A stretch of 64,000 nt of DNA from Flavimaribacter sediminis. Lineage in GTDB: Bacteria > Pseudomonadota > Alphaproteobacteria > Rhizobiales > Rhizobiaceae. The DNA lies in assembly GCF_019492055.1 (NCBI RefSeq), contig NZ_JAICBX010000004.1, forward strand, positions 62,001-126,000, written 5' to 3'. Within the stretch, counting starts at the first letter, position 1. Every line of letters starts with the position of its first letter. Shown here piece after piece: positions 34,003-42,835 of the stretch. The translations under genes and the position numbers were made by a program. Below the pieces are notes generated by a model that saw nothing but the letters and a program-made list of their open reading frames with translations, searched no databases and had not been told where the DNA came from.

Positions 34003-34252
34003 GGGCTCGTTCGGTGACGCTGCGCACGGGGCGCGAATTGGATTTTGAATGCGGGGTTGCACTGTACTACGGAATGCGGCCGATACGAAACGGCCCAAAT
34101 CGCCGCATGGTTGGGAGTGCGCCAAGACTGCATTTCAGACGACCGCTCGCCATTCACAAATCCCGCATAGTTAATCGTCGCGGTTTGTAAAAGCATGGCG
34201 ATTCTTTTAGGTTGCGGCTGAGTAAGGTGCAGCGGAATAGTGGTGGTGAAGC

Positions 34253-34624
34253 ATGGATCTCGGGTCGTTTTCGGTTAGTCTTGCGGTGAAAGACATTTCC
34301 AAATCCAAGGCATTCTACGAGAAGCTTGGCTTTGAAGTCGCTGGCGGGGTCGAGCAGGAAAACTGGCTGATCTTGAGGAATGGCCCTCATGTCATCGGTT
34401 TGTTCCAAGGCATGTTCGAGCGCAATATTCTCACGTTCAATCCGGGATGGGACCAGGACGGCGCCGAAACCGCATCGTATGACGATGTGCGTGACATTCA
34501 GCGTCAACTGAAACGGCAAGGCGTCGCGTTGTCGAGCGAGGCGGACGAAACATCAAGCGGACCAGCAAGCCTGATGCTCACGGATCCCGACGGAAACCAG
34601 ATCCTGATCGACCAGCATCGCTAG
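34253..34624 (+). CDS. VOC-superfamily (glyoxalase/bleomycin-resistance-like) protein
   Basis: 123 residues in one VOC module (beta-alpha-beta-beta-beta twice): FSVSLAVKDISKSKAFYEKL at the N-terminus, and ASLMLTDPDGNQILIDQH at the C-terminus, where the family has a metal-ligand Glu (PDGN-x-[IE]). Here the ligand position is Ile, so metal-dependent catalysis is doubtful. The ligand is unknown. The ribosome site GGTGAAG is modest. Monocistronic, in a 250-bp upstream gap without other features. Confidence 0.82.
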   Translation: MDLGSFSVSLAVKDISKSKAFYEKLGFEVAGGVEQENWLILRNGPHVIGLFQGMFERNILTFNPGWDQDGAETASYDDVRDIQRQLKRQGVALSSEADETSSGPASLMLTDPDGNQILIDQHR

Positions 34625-34798
34625 CATCCCGAATCCGAGGTGCGCACCATTCCGTAATACGGCCGGTTTGAGTTTCATTTTCGATTTGGTTATTTCCAGT
34701 GCGGCGCCTGTTTTGGGTGGTTTCGCGACTGCAGAGGCTGATTCCGCGCAAACAAGACCTATATAAAGCAAGACGAACAACCGGGCGGAGAGGGCAGC

Positions 34799-35476
34799 AT
34801 GTTACTGATCGGCGTCGCCGCAATCCTGCTGCTGATATTCGGGCCCATGGTGTGGGTTCACATCGTGATGGCCCGGCACCGCGGCGACCGCGACGATTTT
34901 GCGGGAACCGGCGGTGAGCTTGCCCGGCATCTGCTTGATCTTCACGATCTCAAGGAGGTCCCGGTCGAACAGACCGACGCTGGGGATCATTACGATCCGG
35001 CTGCGAAAACGGTTCGGCTGACACAGCAGAATTTCGACGGGCGGTCCATCACGGCGGTGGCTGTCGCGGCGCATGAGGTCGGCCACGCCATCCAGGATCG
35101 CGACAGTTATGGTCCGCTGAAATGGCGCGAGACCACCGTCAGGACCGCAGCGTTTACGGATCAGCTCGGTTCACTGGGCATGGTGGCGCTTTCCGTGCTG
35201 GGCAGCGCCGTCGCCACGCCCCGGCTCCTGTTGTTCGGCGCGGCCGCCGTTGTCCTGATGGGGCTGGTCAGGGTGTTGGCGCACCTGGTGACGCTGCCTG
35301 TCGAATTCGACGCCAGCTTCAAACGCGGCCTGCCGATCCTCGAACAGGGCGGCTATCTGGGCGAGCCCGACATGCCGGCGGCGCGGTCGGTGCTGAAAGC
35401 CGCCGCCTTCACCTACGTCGCCGCCTCATTGATGCAGATCCTCAATCTGTTTCGGATACTGAGGTTTTTGCGGTAG
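34799..35476 (+). CDS. YugP-type neutral zinc metallopeptidase (membrane)
   Basis: 225 residues. N-terminal membrane segment LLIGVAAILLLIFGPMVWVH, then the zinc site HEVGH (H92, H96) in AVAAHEVGHAIQDRD, and two or three C-terminal membrane segments (LLLFGAAAVVLMGLVRVLAH). Upstream, DHYDPAAKTVRLTQQNFDGR is the family motif before the active helix, and LPVEFDASFKRGLPILEQGG the family motif after it. YugP-like peptidases face the cytoplasm or membrane and have poorly known substrates. ATG 34799 has GGAGAGGGCAGC before it. Confidence 0.9.
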   Translation: MLLIGVAAILLLIFGPMVWVHIVMARHRGDRDDFAGTGGELARHLLDLHDLKEVPVEQTDAGDHYDPAAKTVRLTQQNFDGRSITAVAVAAHEVGHAIQDRDSYGPLKWRETTVRTAAFTDQLGSLGMVALSVLGSAVATPRLLLFGAAAVVLMGLVRVLAHLVTLPVEFDASFKRGLPILEQGGYLGEPDMPAARSVLKAAAFTYVAASLMQILNLFRILRFLR

Positions 35477-35583
35477 CCACGGGTCATTGCCGCAGGGTCT
35501 ATGCAATGTCGGCTTGCAGTCGCCGCCAAACGGGGTGAAGGTGTCGGTTGATTTCGATAGTCCAACCCGTGTCTGCGGAAGGA

Positions 35584-36189
35584 ATGAACATGTCAGTGCG
35601 GTGTACGTTGTCTCTGGCCCTGGCGCTCTCGCTGGCGCCGTTTGCGGCTTTGGCGGAGGAACATGCACACGGGCAGCACGACGCCCCCTATGCAGGTTTC
35701 GAGACTCGCGAGATCAAGAGCCTGTCGCAAGAGGATATTGAAGAATTGCGCCGCGGCGGCGGCTGGGGCTTGGCCCTGCCTGCTGAACTGAACGGGCGGC
35801 CCGGTCCAGCGCATCTTCTCGAGTTGCGGGACGAACTGGCCCTTTCAGCAGATCAAGTGGAAGCGATCTCCGCGATCTATGAGGAGATGCGCGCAGCCGC
35901 CATCGCCGCAGGCGAGCGCTTCATTGCCGCAGAGGCGGCGTTGAGCGACGCATTTTCCGGTTCCGACCTTTCCGAAGAGACGCTTCGCGGCCTGCTTGCC
36001 GAGTCAGCCGCCGCGCGCGATGAACTGCGGTTCGTTCACCTTTCGCGGCATCTGTCGACGCCCGGACTTCTGAGCGACGCCCAGATCAGAAAATACAATG
36101 TCTTGCGCGGGTATTCCGATGACCCGTGCGCCAATGCGCCGGAAGGTCACGATCCGGAAATGTGGCGCCGTCACAACGGGTGTGGCTGA
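35584..36189 (+). CDS. Periplasmic Spy/CpxP-like protein
   Basis: 201 residues. Signal peptide CTLSLALALSLAPFAALAEE with A-L-A cleavage. A His-rich patch follows (EEHAHGQHD). The mature protein is mostly helical: LELRDELALSADQVEAISAI, YEEMRAAAIAAGERFIAAEA and LLAESAAARDELRFVHLSRH, the pattern of periplasmic LTXXQ/Spy-like or CnrX-type metal-stress proteins. ATG 35584 follows GGAAGG; ATG 35590 is also in frame. Probably binds metal or unfolded protein in the periplasm (inference). Confidence 0.75.
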   Translation: MNMSVRCTLSLALALSLAPFAALAEEHAHGQHDAPYAGFETREIKSLSQEDIEELRRGGGWGLALPAELNGRPGPAHLLELRDELALSADQVEAISAIYEEMRAAAIAAGERFIAAEAALSDAFSGSDLSEETLRGLLAESAAARDELRFVHLSRHLSTPGLLSDAQIRKYNVLRGYSDDPCANAPEGHDPEMWRRHNGCG

Positions 36190-36324
36190 ACCGGCGTTCC
36201 TGCAAGGCCCGGTGTCTGGCGGTCTGGACACCCCGCACGCTCCGCGCGTCCACTGAGCGATTGTTCCGCGCCGCCAGTATCCCTATAAGAAAAACGACGA
36301 ACAATACGGGGGTGCGAGCGCGCA

Positions 36325-37908
36325 ATGCTTCAGGACGGAAAGCTTTTCATCGGCACGAGCAGAAAGCCGGACGATTCCATCAACAAGGGCGAATATCTTG
36401 ATCTCGGATACGCCAACCGGCACGGGCTGGTGACCGGGGCGACCGGAACCGGCAAAACGGTGACGCTGCAGATCCTGGCCGAGAGCTTTTCCAACGCCGG
36501 GGTGCCGGTGTTCTGCGCCGACGTGAAGGGCGACCTTTCCGGTATCGCGGCTGCGGGCGAACCGAAGGATTTCCTGGAGAAACGCGCCAAGACGATCGGC
36601 CTCGATCCGTACGAATTCCAGGAATTCCCGGTGATCTTCTGGGACCTGTTCGGCGAAAAGGGCCACCGGGTGCGCACGACGCTGGCCGAAATGGGGCCGC
36701 TGCTCCTGGCGCGGCTGATGGACTCGACCGATGCGCAGGAGGGCGTGCTCAACATCGCCTTCAAGATCGCCGACGAGAACGGCATGGCGCTGCTTGATCT
36801 CAAGGACCTGCAGGCGCTGCTCAACTACATGTCGGAGCACGCTTCCGAGCTCAGCGGCATGTTCGGCAACGTGTCGAAACAGTCGATCGGCGCGATCCAG
36901 CGCGATCTCCTGGTGCTGGAGCAGCAGGGGGCTGAACATTTCTTCGGCGAACCGGCGCTGGAAATCAGCGACATCATGCGCACGACCCCGGACGGCCGCG
37001 GCGCGATCAGCGTTCTGGCCGCCGACCGGCTGATGATGAACCCGCGTCTCTACGCGACCTTCCTGCTCTGGCTGCTTTCGGAACTGTTCGAGGAACTGCC
37101 TGAAGTGGGCGATCCCGACAAGCCGCGCCTGGTCTTCTTCTTCGACGAGGCGCATCTGCTCTTCGACGAGGCGCCGAAGGTGCTGGTCGACCGTGTGGAG
37201 CAGGTGGTGCGGCTGATCCGGTCGAAGGGCGTGGGCGTCTATTTTGTGACGCAGAATCCGCTGGACGTGCCGGAAACCGTGCTCTCCCAGCTTGGCAACC
37301 GTATTCAGCACGCGCTGCGCGCCTATACGCCGCGCGAGCAGAAGGCCGTGAAGGTGGCGGCCGAAACCTTCCGCCCCAATCCGGAATTCGACTGCTTCGA
37401 GGCGATCACGCAGCTGGGCGTCGGCGAGGCGCTGGTCTCGACGCTGGCCGAGAAGGGTATTCCCTCGATGGTCGAGCGCACGCTGATCCGGCCGCCGTCG
37501 TCCCGGCTCGGGCCGATCACCGAGGCCGAGCGCCGCGACGTGATGGCGGTCAGTCCCGTCGCCGGCCAGTACGACAAGGACGTCGACCGGGAATCGGCCT
37601 ACGAGATCCTGGCGAAACGCGCCGAAAGCGCCGCCCGCAAGGAAGAGGAGCAGCGCCGTCGCGAGGAGGAGGAAAACCGAAAGATCGAGGAAAGCCGGCG
37701 CTGGACGCTGCCGGGCTTCGGCGACGAGGACGACTACGACGATCGCGGACGCAAGCAGTCCCCGACGCGCAGCCGCTCCACCCGCTCGCGCTACCAGCGC
37801 CAGACGGTGACGGAAGCCATGATAAAATCCGTGGCGCGGTCGGCTGCCACGAGCCTCGGGCGGGCGCTTGCGCGCGGCATTCTCGGGAGTTTGAAGAAAG
37901 GGCGGTAA
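36325..37908 (+). CDS. HerA-like ATPase (DUF853 family)
   Basis: 527 residues. P-loop ATPase of the HerA/FtsK superfamily: Walker A GATGTGKT at 38-45, Walker [10 protein letters not shown] with D274-E275, a sensor region [20 protein letters not shown] and arginine-finger-type [20 protein letters not shown]. The C-terminal third is charged and low-complexity ([20 protein letters not shown]) and ends in a basic tail. DUF853 proteins are widespread single-gene helicase-like ATPases, in some lineages linked to DNA processing or defense; here there is no nuclease partner, so a housekeeping role is likely. Start ATG 36325 fits the family N-terminus. Confidence 0.9.
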   Translation: MLQDGKLFIGTSRKPDDSINKGEYLDLGYANRHGLVTGATGTGKTVTLQILAESFSNAGVPVFCADVKGDLSGIAAAGEPKDFLEKRAKTIGLDPYEFQEFPVIFWDLFGEKGHRVRTTLAEMGPLLLARLMDSTDAQEGVLNIAFKIADENGMALLDLKDLQALLNYMSEHASELSGMFGNVSKQSIGAIQRDLLVLEQQGAEHFFGEPALEISDIMRTTPDGRGAISVLAADRLMMNPRLYATFLLWLLSELFEELPEVGDPDKPRLVFFFDEAHLLFDEAPKVLVDRVEQVVRLIRSKGVGVYFVTQNPLDVPETVLSQLGNRIQHALRAYTPREQKAVKVAAETFRPNPEFDCFEAITQLGVGEALVSTLAEKGIPSMVERTLIRPPSSRLGPITEAERRDVMAVSPVAGQYDKDVDRESAYEILAKRAESAARKEEEQRRREEEENRKIEESRRWTLPGFGDEDDYDDRGRKQSPTRSRSTRSRYQRQTVTEAMIKSVARSAATSLGRALARGILGSLKKGR

Positions 37909-37934
37909 AGCCGGCGTACGGGAAACTGCGACAT

Positions 37935-38085
37935 TGCATTTCTCACGCAGCAGACGCGGCGCTGACTGGATGCCGGGACAAGCCCGGGATGAGGGGAAAT
38001 GGGAGCGTGCCTTATGGGGCAAATGCTTTATGGAATGGCCATCCTACATCCCTCATGCCGGACTTGATCCGGCATCCAGAGCGAC
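37935..38085. repeat. Dispersed composite repeat E4
   Basis: Shares with E1-E3 the GCAGACGCGGCGCTGACTGG border and two facing arms, GGATGCCGGGACAAGCCCGG plus ATGAGG, and CCTCATGCCGGACTTGATCC plus GGCATCC. These form a large imperfect inverted repeat. The middle differs from E1-E3. Confidence 0.75.
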
Positions 38086-38169
38086 ATTCCGGCAGGATAG
38101 AGAGTACGAATTGGCGCCGAGGATGCGGGGCCGTCGGATCAGTTCAAGCCCGCAGGGGAGGAAGCGTCG

Positions 38170-38471
38170 ATGACCTTGGACGACGTCGTCGCATTTGCGT
38201 TGACGTTTTCCGAAGTCGCGACGTCGACCTCCTATGGCGGCCGTCTCTGAAAGTGGGCAAAACGATGCTGGCGCGGCCGCGTGAGAAGGACAACAGCGTC
38301 GTGCTGCCGGACCTGCCCATTGAAGAATGGGAGATGCTGTCGGAAGTTGCGCCCGACATCGTCATTTAAGAGCCGCATCATCAGGATTATGCTATTATGC
38401 CGGCGCGTCTCGACAATGGCGGCGTCGACGATATCGACGGCCTGATCGAACGGAGACTCCAGAACGCCTGA
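38170..38471 (+). pseudogene. Decayed MmcQ/YjbR-family gene
   Basis: Good ribosome site GGGGAGGAAG before ATG 38170. The first frame reads MTLDDVVAFALTFSEVATST then SYGG and hits a stop; after a frameshift near 38240 the next frame gives PSLKVGKTMLARPREKDNSV, and the frame after that EEWEMLSEVAPDIV, an in-frame TAA near 38367, then PHHQDYAIMPARLDNGGVDD and LIERRLQNA with a proper stop. The order of these pieces matches DNA-binding YjbR proteins (TSYGTPSLKV, DHYRDYP, LARL, LLERR). At least one frameshift and one nonsense change make it a pseudogene unless the sequence has errors. Confidence 0.8.
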
Positions 38472-38485
38472 GGAGGAAAACGGGC

Positions 38486-39343
38486 ATGGTGAGAAACACA
38501 AACCGGATGTGGTTCAGCGCAGCGGCGATCGCTGCGGCGCTTTGGACGCCCCAGGCGTATGCGGCCTGCGCGACGGACGAGGCCGTGAAGGCGCTGGCGG
38601 CAAAAATTCTGGCGAAGGAACCGGCGCCGGCGCCGGATGTCGCTACCGTCAATGACGGGATCTGCACCCAGGAAAAGCTGGTCGCCATATTGTCGGAAAG
38701 CTGGGGCGCTCCGCTTGGCTACAAGGCGGGCCTGACGAGCAAGCCGGCTCAGGAGGCGTTTAACATCGACGAGCCGGTGCGCGGCACGCTGATGAAGGAC
38801 ATGATGCTGGAAAACGGCGCGACCGTGCCAGCCGATTTCGGCGCGCTGCCGCGTTTCGAGGCGGATCTGATCGTCTCGGTCGCCGACGACGAGATCAACA
38901 AGGCCGCGACCGCCGAAGACGTGATGAAACACCTCGCCGCCGTCTATCCCTTCATCGAACTGCCGGACCTCGTGGTCGACAATCCGAAAGCGCTGAACGG
39001 CGCCGTGATCACCGCGATCAATGTGGGCGCGCGGCTGGGCGTGCTGGGTGATCCGATCGATGTCGAGCAGACGCAGGAATTCTTCGCATCGCTTGCCGAC
39101 ATGACAGTGTCGGTCGAAAATCAGGACGGCGAGGAGCTGTCGCGCGCGCCGGGCGCAGCCGTGCTCGGCCATCCGCTGAACGCCGTGCTCTGGCTGCGCA
39201 AGAGCGGGGCGATCTTCGAGAAGGGCGACCTGATCAGTGTCGGCTCCATCGGGCCGCTGCTGGTTCCGAAAGCCGGTTTGACGGCGACCGTGACCTATGA
39301 AGGGCTGACGGGGAATCCGGAAGTTTCCGTGACGTTCGATTAG
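38486..39343 (+). CDS. Exported 2-keto-4-pentenoate hydratase-like (FAH superfamily) protein
   Basis: 285 residues with a signal peptide (MWFSAAAIAAALWTPQAYAA) ahead of a fold like MhpD/HpaH hydratases. Matching motifs are APLGYKAGLTSKPAQEAF (GxKxGLTS), LPRFEADLIVSVADD (E-x-D metal-ligand pair as in PRVEPEL of HpaH) and YPFIELPDLV (third acidic ligand). Hydratases of this family are cytoplasmic; export to the periplasm is unusual. Metal ligands appear kept, so it may act on a periplasmic enol or diacid. ATG 38486 follows AGGAGG. It lies directly after the decayed YjbR gene. The cytoplasmic relative at 60197 is a separate gene. Confidence 0.8.
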   Translation: MVRNTNRMWFSAAAIAAALWTPQAYAACATDEAVKALAAKILAKEPAPAPDVATVNDGICTQEKLVAILSESWGAPLGYKAGLTSKPAQEAFNIDEPVRGTLMKDMMLENGATVPADFGALPRFEADLIVSVADDEINKAATAEDVMKHLAAVYPFIELPDLVVDNPKALNGAVITAINVGARLGVLGDPIDVEQTQEFFASLADMTVSVENQDGEELSRAPGAAVLGHPLNAVLWLRKSGAIFEKGDLISVGSIGPLLVPKAGLTATVTYEGLTGNPEVSVTFD

Positions 39344-39377
39344 TCCGGGCAGGCGCAGCCTTGGCTCAGGCACAGGC

Positions 39378-40193
39378 TCAGGGTTTGACGGCCGTCACCA
39401 GCATGGGAACAAGGAGCCCGGCCGAAGCCGCGCGGCGCAAATTGGCGCGCCTCAGCAACATCTGATCACCCATTGCGAGCGAGTCGTCCGGTTCGCCTTC
39501 CGCGGCCGGCGACGGCGGCGGCGGGGGCGGCGCGTCTTTCGCGTGATCCTGAACGTCCATGAACCCGGCGTCCGACAGCGCCCGGACGAAATCGGACGGG
39601 GACGTGACGAAGCTGGTCGCTTCGGTTATGGCCCAGGGAAGGGGATAGTCGATCGCGCCGTCCGATTTTCTTCCGATGTGGGTGAGAACGTAGACGCCGC
39701 CCGACCGCAGAACCCGAAAGGCTTCTGCGAACATCCTTTGCTTGTCGGCGACATTCATCGTCACGTTCTGGCTCCAGACCACATCGAACGATCCGGCCTC
39801 GAACGGCAGATCGAGCACCGAGCCGGCGCGATTGCGGATCTTCTTCGACAGACCGACGATCCGATCCAGATCCTCGGCCGTCCGGACATAATCTTCGCTG
39901 AGATCCAGCGCGTCCACGTCGCAATCGAAACGGCCAGCCAGGAAGCGCGCTGAGCCGCCGATGCCGCTGCCGGCGTCAAGCACCTTCATACCGGCGCGCA
40001 CGCCAGCGGTTGCGGCCATTTTCTCCGTCAGGCCGACGCCGCCGTGATGCAGCTGATCGACGGGAAAAAGCGCTTCGATCGGAACAGAGCCGGGGGCTGC
40101 GTCGTGCAAGCCGAGTGTCTTGAGAATATTGTCGGCGAGACCGCTGCGGCCGTAATGCGAGGCGACGGCGCGTTCGATGTCCGATCTGTCCAT
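39378..40193 (-). CDS. SAM-dependent methyltransferase
   Basis: 271 residues. Class I methyltransferase fold: motif I VLDAGSGIGGSARFLAGRF, motif post-I VDALDLSEDYVRTA, LDLPFEAGSFDVVWSQNVTM (motif II) and FRVLRSGGVYVLTHIGR (motif III). GSGIGG-ARFLA resembles the sarcosine/dimethylglycine or UbiE-like small-molecule methyltransferases. A Pro-rich insert (APPPPPPSPAAEGEPDD) sits near the C-terminus, and the tail has a hydrophobic patch. ATG 40193 is the natural start; 40207 upstream is the next gene's stop, so it is likely co-transcribed with the HAD dehalogenase. Confidence 0.88.
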   Translation of the reverse strand: MDRSDIERAVASHYGRSGLADNILKTLGLHDAAPGSVPIEALFPVDQLHHGGVGLTEKMAATAGVRAGMKVLDAGSGIGGSARFLAGRFDCDVDALDLSEDYVRTAEDLDRIVGLSKKIRNRAGSVLDLPFEAGSFDVVWSQNVTMNVADKQRMFAEAFRVLRSGGVYVLTHIGRKSDGAIDYPLPWAITEATSFVTSPSDFVRALSDAGFMDVQDHAKDAPPPPPPSPAAEGEPDDSLAMGDQMLLRRANLRRAASAGLLVPMLVTAVKP

Positions 40194-40206
40194 GGTCGTG
40201 TCCCGC

Positions 40207-40869
40207 CTAGAGTTTGGTGAGGTCCGGCAGCACGGCGTGGGGCGTGAAGTCGAGATATTCGTCCGGATTGCCGGCGCGGTTGATCCAGACCGTGCGGAAG
40301 CCGAATTTACGGGCGCCCGCGATGTCCCACCTGTTCGATGACTGGAAGGAGATCGCGTCCGGATAGAGACGATAGCCTGTGGCCACGAGATCGTAGACCG
40401 GGGGCGCGGTTTTGAAGATTTCGACGTCCTCGACCGAGAAGACGTCGTCAAGAATCTCGTCAAGCGCGGCGTTGTTCACCGCGGATTCAAGCATCGCCTT
40501 CGAGCCGTTGGACAGGATGGCGAGTTTCGCGCCGCGGGCCTTCAGGCCCTTCAGCACCTGCGGAACCTCCGCGTAGCAATCGAGCTTCCAGTAGGCGTCG
40601 AGCAGGCTTTGCCGATGCGCCTTGTCGACGGACGGCGTGGCGGCGAGCGCATAGTCGAGCGCCTGTTCCGTCAGCGCCCAGAAATCCTGGTAGGCGCCCA
40701 TCAGCGAGCGCACCCAGGAATATTCGAGCTGCTTGTTGCGCCAGATTTCCGAAAGGCGCGGGCCGTCCGGTCCGATATCGGAAGCGTGCCGGCGCACCGC
40801 GGCGTGCACGTCGAACAGCGTTCCGTAGGCGTCGAATACAAATGCGGCGTAGGGTTGCGTTGCGGGCAT
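40207..40869 (-). CDS. HAD superfamily L-2-haloacid dehalogenase-type hydrolase
   Basis: 220 residues. Nucleophile D13 in FVFDAYGTLFDVH, motif II AILSNGSKAML, motif III Lys in EIFKTAPPVYDLV, and SFQSSNRWDIAGARKFGFRT. This pattern is that of type II haloacid dehalogenases (catalytic Asp, Thr, Arg, Ser, Lys, Asp set), which hydrolyse 2-haloalkanoates such as 2-chloropropionate. The FKTAPPVY variant differs from the usual FKPDPRVY, so activity on haloacids is not certain; phosphatase-like side activity is possible. Start ATG 40869 follows AAAAGG. It precedes the methyltransferase gene by 13 bp. Confidence 0.85.
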   Translation of the reverse strand: MPATQPYAAFVFDAYGTLFDVHAAVRRHASDIGPDGPRLSEIWRNKQLEYSWVRSLMGAYQDFWALTEQALDYALAATPSVDKAHRQSLLDAYWKLDCYAEVPQVLKGLKARGAKLAILSNGSKAMLESAVNNAALDEILDDVFSVEDVEIFKTAPPVYDLVATGYRLYPDAISFQSSNRWDIAGARKFGFRTVWINRAGNPDEYLDFTPHAVLPDLTKL

Positions 40870-41019
40870 GGCTGTCGTGACCTTTTTCGGCGGCACATTG
40901 TGCCGTCGCGCAGTTAAGGTCAAGGGCCGGCGCCGGAGAGGCGCAGCGGATAAACCTTGCCCCGCCGCTTCAATCTGGTGCAAAGAGAAGAAAAAACGGG
41001 CAATTGGAGGAAACAACTG

Positions 41020-41898
41020 ATGACCGTGTTAACCGAGGCGCAAACCCAGACCTGGACCTATGTCGACGGGGACTGGCACGAGGGCAACGTGCCGCTGATC
41101 GGGCCGCGCTCGCACGCCATGTGGCTGGGCAGTTCGGTGTTTGACGGCGCGCGCTGGTTCGAACGCGTCGCGCCTGATCTCGATCTGCACTGCGCACGGG
41201 TGAACGCGTCTGCCGAGGCGCTGGGCCTGAAGCCGACGATGAGCGTCGACGCCATACTGGAACTGGCCCGGGAGGGCTTGAAGAAATTCGACGGCGAGAC
41301 CGCCGTCTACGTGCGGCCGATGTACTGGGCCGAGCACGGCGCTTATATGTCGGTGCCGGCCGATCCGGATTCGACGCGCTTCTGCCTGTGCCTCTACGAA
41401 TCGCCGATGATTCCTTCTCACGGCTTCACCCTCACGGTGTCGCCCTTCCGGCGGCCGTCGCTGGAGACCATGCCGACCAACGCCAAGAGCGGCTGCCTCT
41501 ATCCCAACAACGGCCGCGCGATCATGGATGCGCGCCGGCGCGGCTACGACAACGCGCTGGTCATGGACATGCTCGGCAATGTCGCGGAGACCGCGAGCTC
41601 CAATGTCTTCATGGTCAAGGACGGCGTCGTCATGACGCCAGTGCCGAACGGCACGTTTCTTTCCGGCATCACCCGCGCGCGGACCATCGCACTGCTTGCC
41701 GACGCCGGCCTGAAAGTGGTGGAGAAATCCCTGAAGGTCAGTGACTTCATGGACGCGGACGAGGTGTTTTCGACCGGCAACCATTCCAAGGTCGTGCCGG
41801 TGATCAAGCTCGAGGACCGTGAAATGCAGGCCGGACCCGTGGCCCGCAAGGCGCGCGAGCTTTACTGGGACTGGGCCCACAGCGGCGAGAAAATCTGA
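41020..41898 (+). CDS. ilvE: Class IV (branched-chain-type) aminotransferase
   Basis: 292 residues. Fold-type IV PLP enzyme: WLGSSVFDGARWFE at the substrate loop, PLP Lys K156 in PTNAKSGCLYPNNGRAI, and GNVAETASSNVFMVKDGVV followed by LSGITRARTIALLADAGLKV, the class IV signature. Transfers amino groups between branched-chain or related amino acids and 2-oxoglutarate. Closest in style to BCAT-like proteins with short N-termini, so it may be a specialised paralogue rather than the main IlvE. ATG 41020 follows TTGGAGG by 10 bp. Monocistronic. Confidence 0.87.
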   Translation: MTVLTEAQTQTWTYVDGDWHEGNVPLIGPRSHAMWLGSSVFDGARWFERVAPDLDLHCARVNASAEALGLKPTMSVDAILELAREGLKKFDGETAVYVRPMYWAEHGAYMSVPADPDSTRFCLCLYESPMIPSHGFTLTVSPFRRPSLETMPTNAKSGCLYPNNGRAIMDARRRGYDNALVMDMLGNVAETASSNVFMVKDGVVMTPVPNGTFLSGITRARTIALLADAGLKVVEKSLKVSDFMDADEVFSTGNHSKVVPVIKLEDREMQAGPVARKARELYWDWAHSGEKI

Positions 41899-42017
41899 AA
41901 CCGGTCGGAACTATTAGGCGGGCGGTCGATTAATCCTTCGGGGGCGCTTGCCGTTCGACCCCCTCGCGCATATGTTCCAGACCAAATCATACGAAACAAC
42001 CCGCAAAGGAGAGCACA

Positions 42018-42620
42018 ATGGCTTTTGAACTTCCGGACCTTCCCTACGACTACGAGGCTCTCGCCCCGTTCATGTCGCGCGAGACGCTGGAATATCATCA
42101 CGACAAGCACCACAAGGCCTATGTCGACAATGGCAACAAGCTTGCCGATGAAGCCGGAATGAGCGACCTTTCGGTCGAGGAGATCGTCAAGAAATCCTAC
42201 GGCACCAACCAGGGCCTCTTCAACAATGCGGCGCAGCACTACAATCACGTCCATTTCTGGAAATGGATGAAGAAGGGCGGCGGCGGATCCTCCCTTCCGG
42301 GCAAGCTTGCCTCGGCGGTCGATTCCGACCTCGGCGGCTACGACAAGTTCAAGGCGGATTTCGCCAGCGCCGGCGCAACGCAGTTCGGCTCCGGCTGGGC
42401 CTGGATCGCCGTGAAGAACGGCAAGCTCGAAATCATGAAGACGCCGAACGGCGAAAATCCGCTGGTTCATGACGCGACCCCGATCCTGGGCGTCGACGTC
42501 TGGGAGCATTCCTACTACATCGATTACCGCAACGCGCGTCCGAAGTATCTCGAAGCCTTCATCGACAATCTCATTAACTGGGATTACGTGCTGGAGTGCT
42601 ACGAAAAAGCGACCGCCTGA
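42018..42620 (+). CDS. sodB: Superoxide dismutase, Fe/Mn family (Fe-type)
   Basis: 200 residues. Metal ligands H27 (YHHDKHHKAYVDN), His in NNAAQHYNHVHFWKWM, Asp and His in GVDVWEHSYYIDYRN are present. The Gln of FNNAAQ (not Gly) and the GATQFGSGWAWIAV context point to the iron-preferring branch. Cytoplasmic superoxide defense. Start ATG 42018 follows AAAGGAG. A strong terminator hairpin follows at 42651. Confidence 0.96.
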   Translation: MAFELPDLPYDYEALAPFMSRETLEYHHDKHHKAYVDNGNKLADEAGMSDLSVEEIVKKSYGTNQGLFNNAAQHYNHVHFWKWMKKGGGGSSLPGKLASAVDSDLGGYDKFKADFASAGATQFGSGWAWIAVKNGKLEIMKTPNGENPLVHDATPILGVDVWEHSYYIDYRNARPKYLEAFIDNLINWDYVLECYEKATA

Positions 42621-42650
42621 CCGGCAGAGACGCTTCTTCAGAGACGATCC

Positions 42651-42680
42651 GAACCCCGGCGGCGACGCCGGGGTTCTTTT
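42651..42680 (+). terminator. Rho-independent terminator of sodB
   Basis: GAACCCCGGC, loop GGCGAC, GCCGGGGTTC, then TTTTGCTTT: a 10-bp GC-rich stem followed by a T-rich run, 31 bp after the sodB stop. Confidence 0.88.
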
Positions 42681-42835
42681 GCTTTGCGGGGAAGGAATGG
42701 TTACGGCGCCGGGGCATTCTCGCATAAATTGTGATCACGTTGGCAAATACTTTAGAGCGCTGGTTGCGCGAAAGTATGGTATGCTCTTCTGCAGACCACC
42801 AGGCGCGCCTACCTATTCCAACGGGAGGAAATGCA

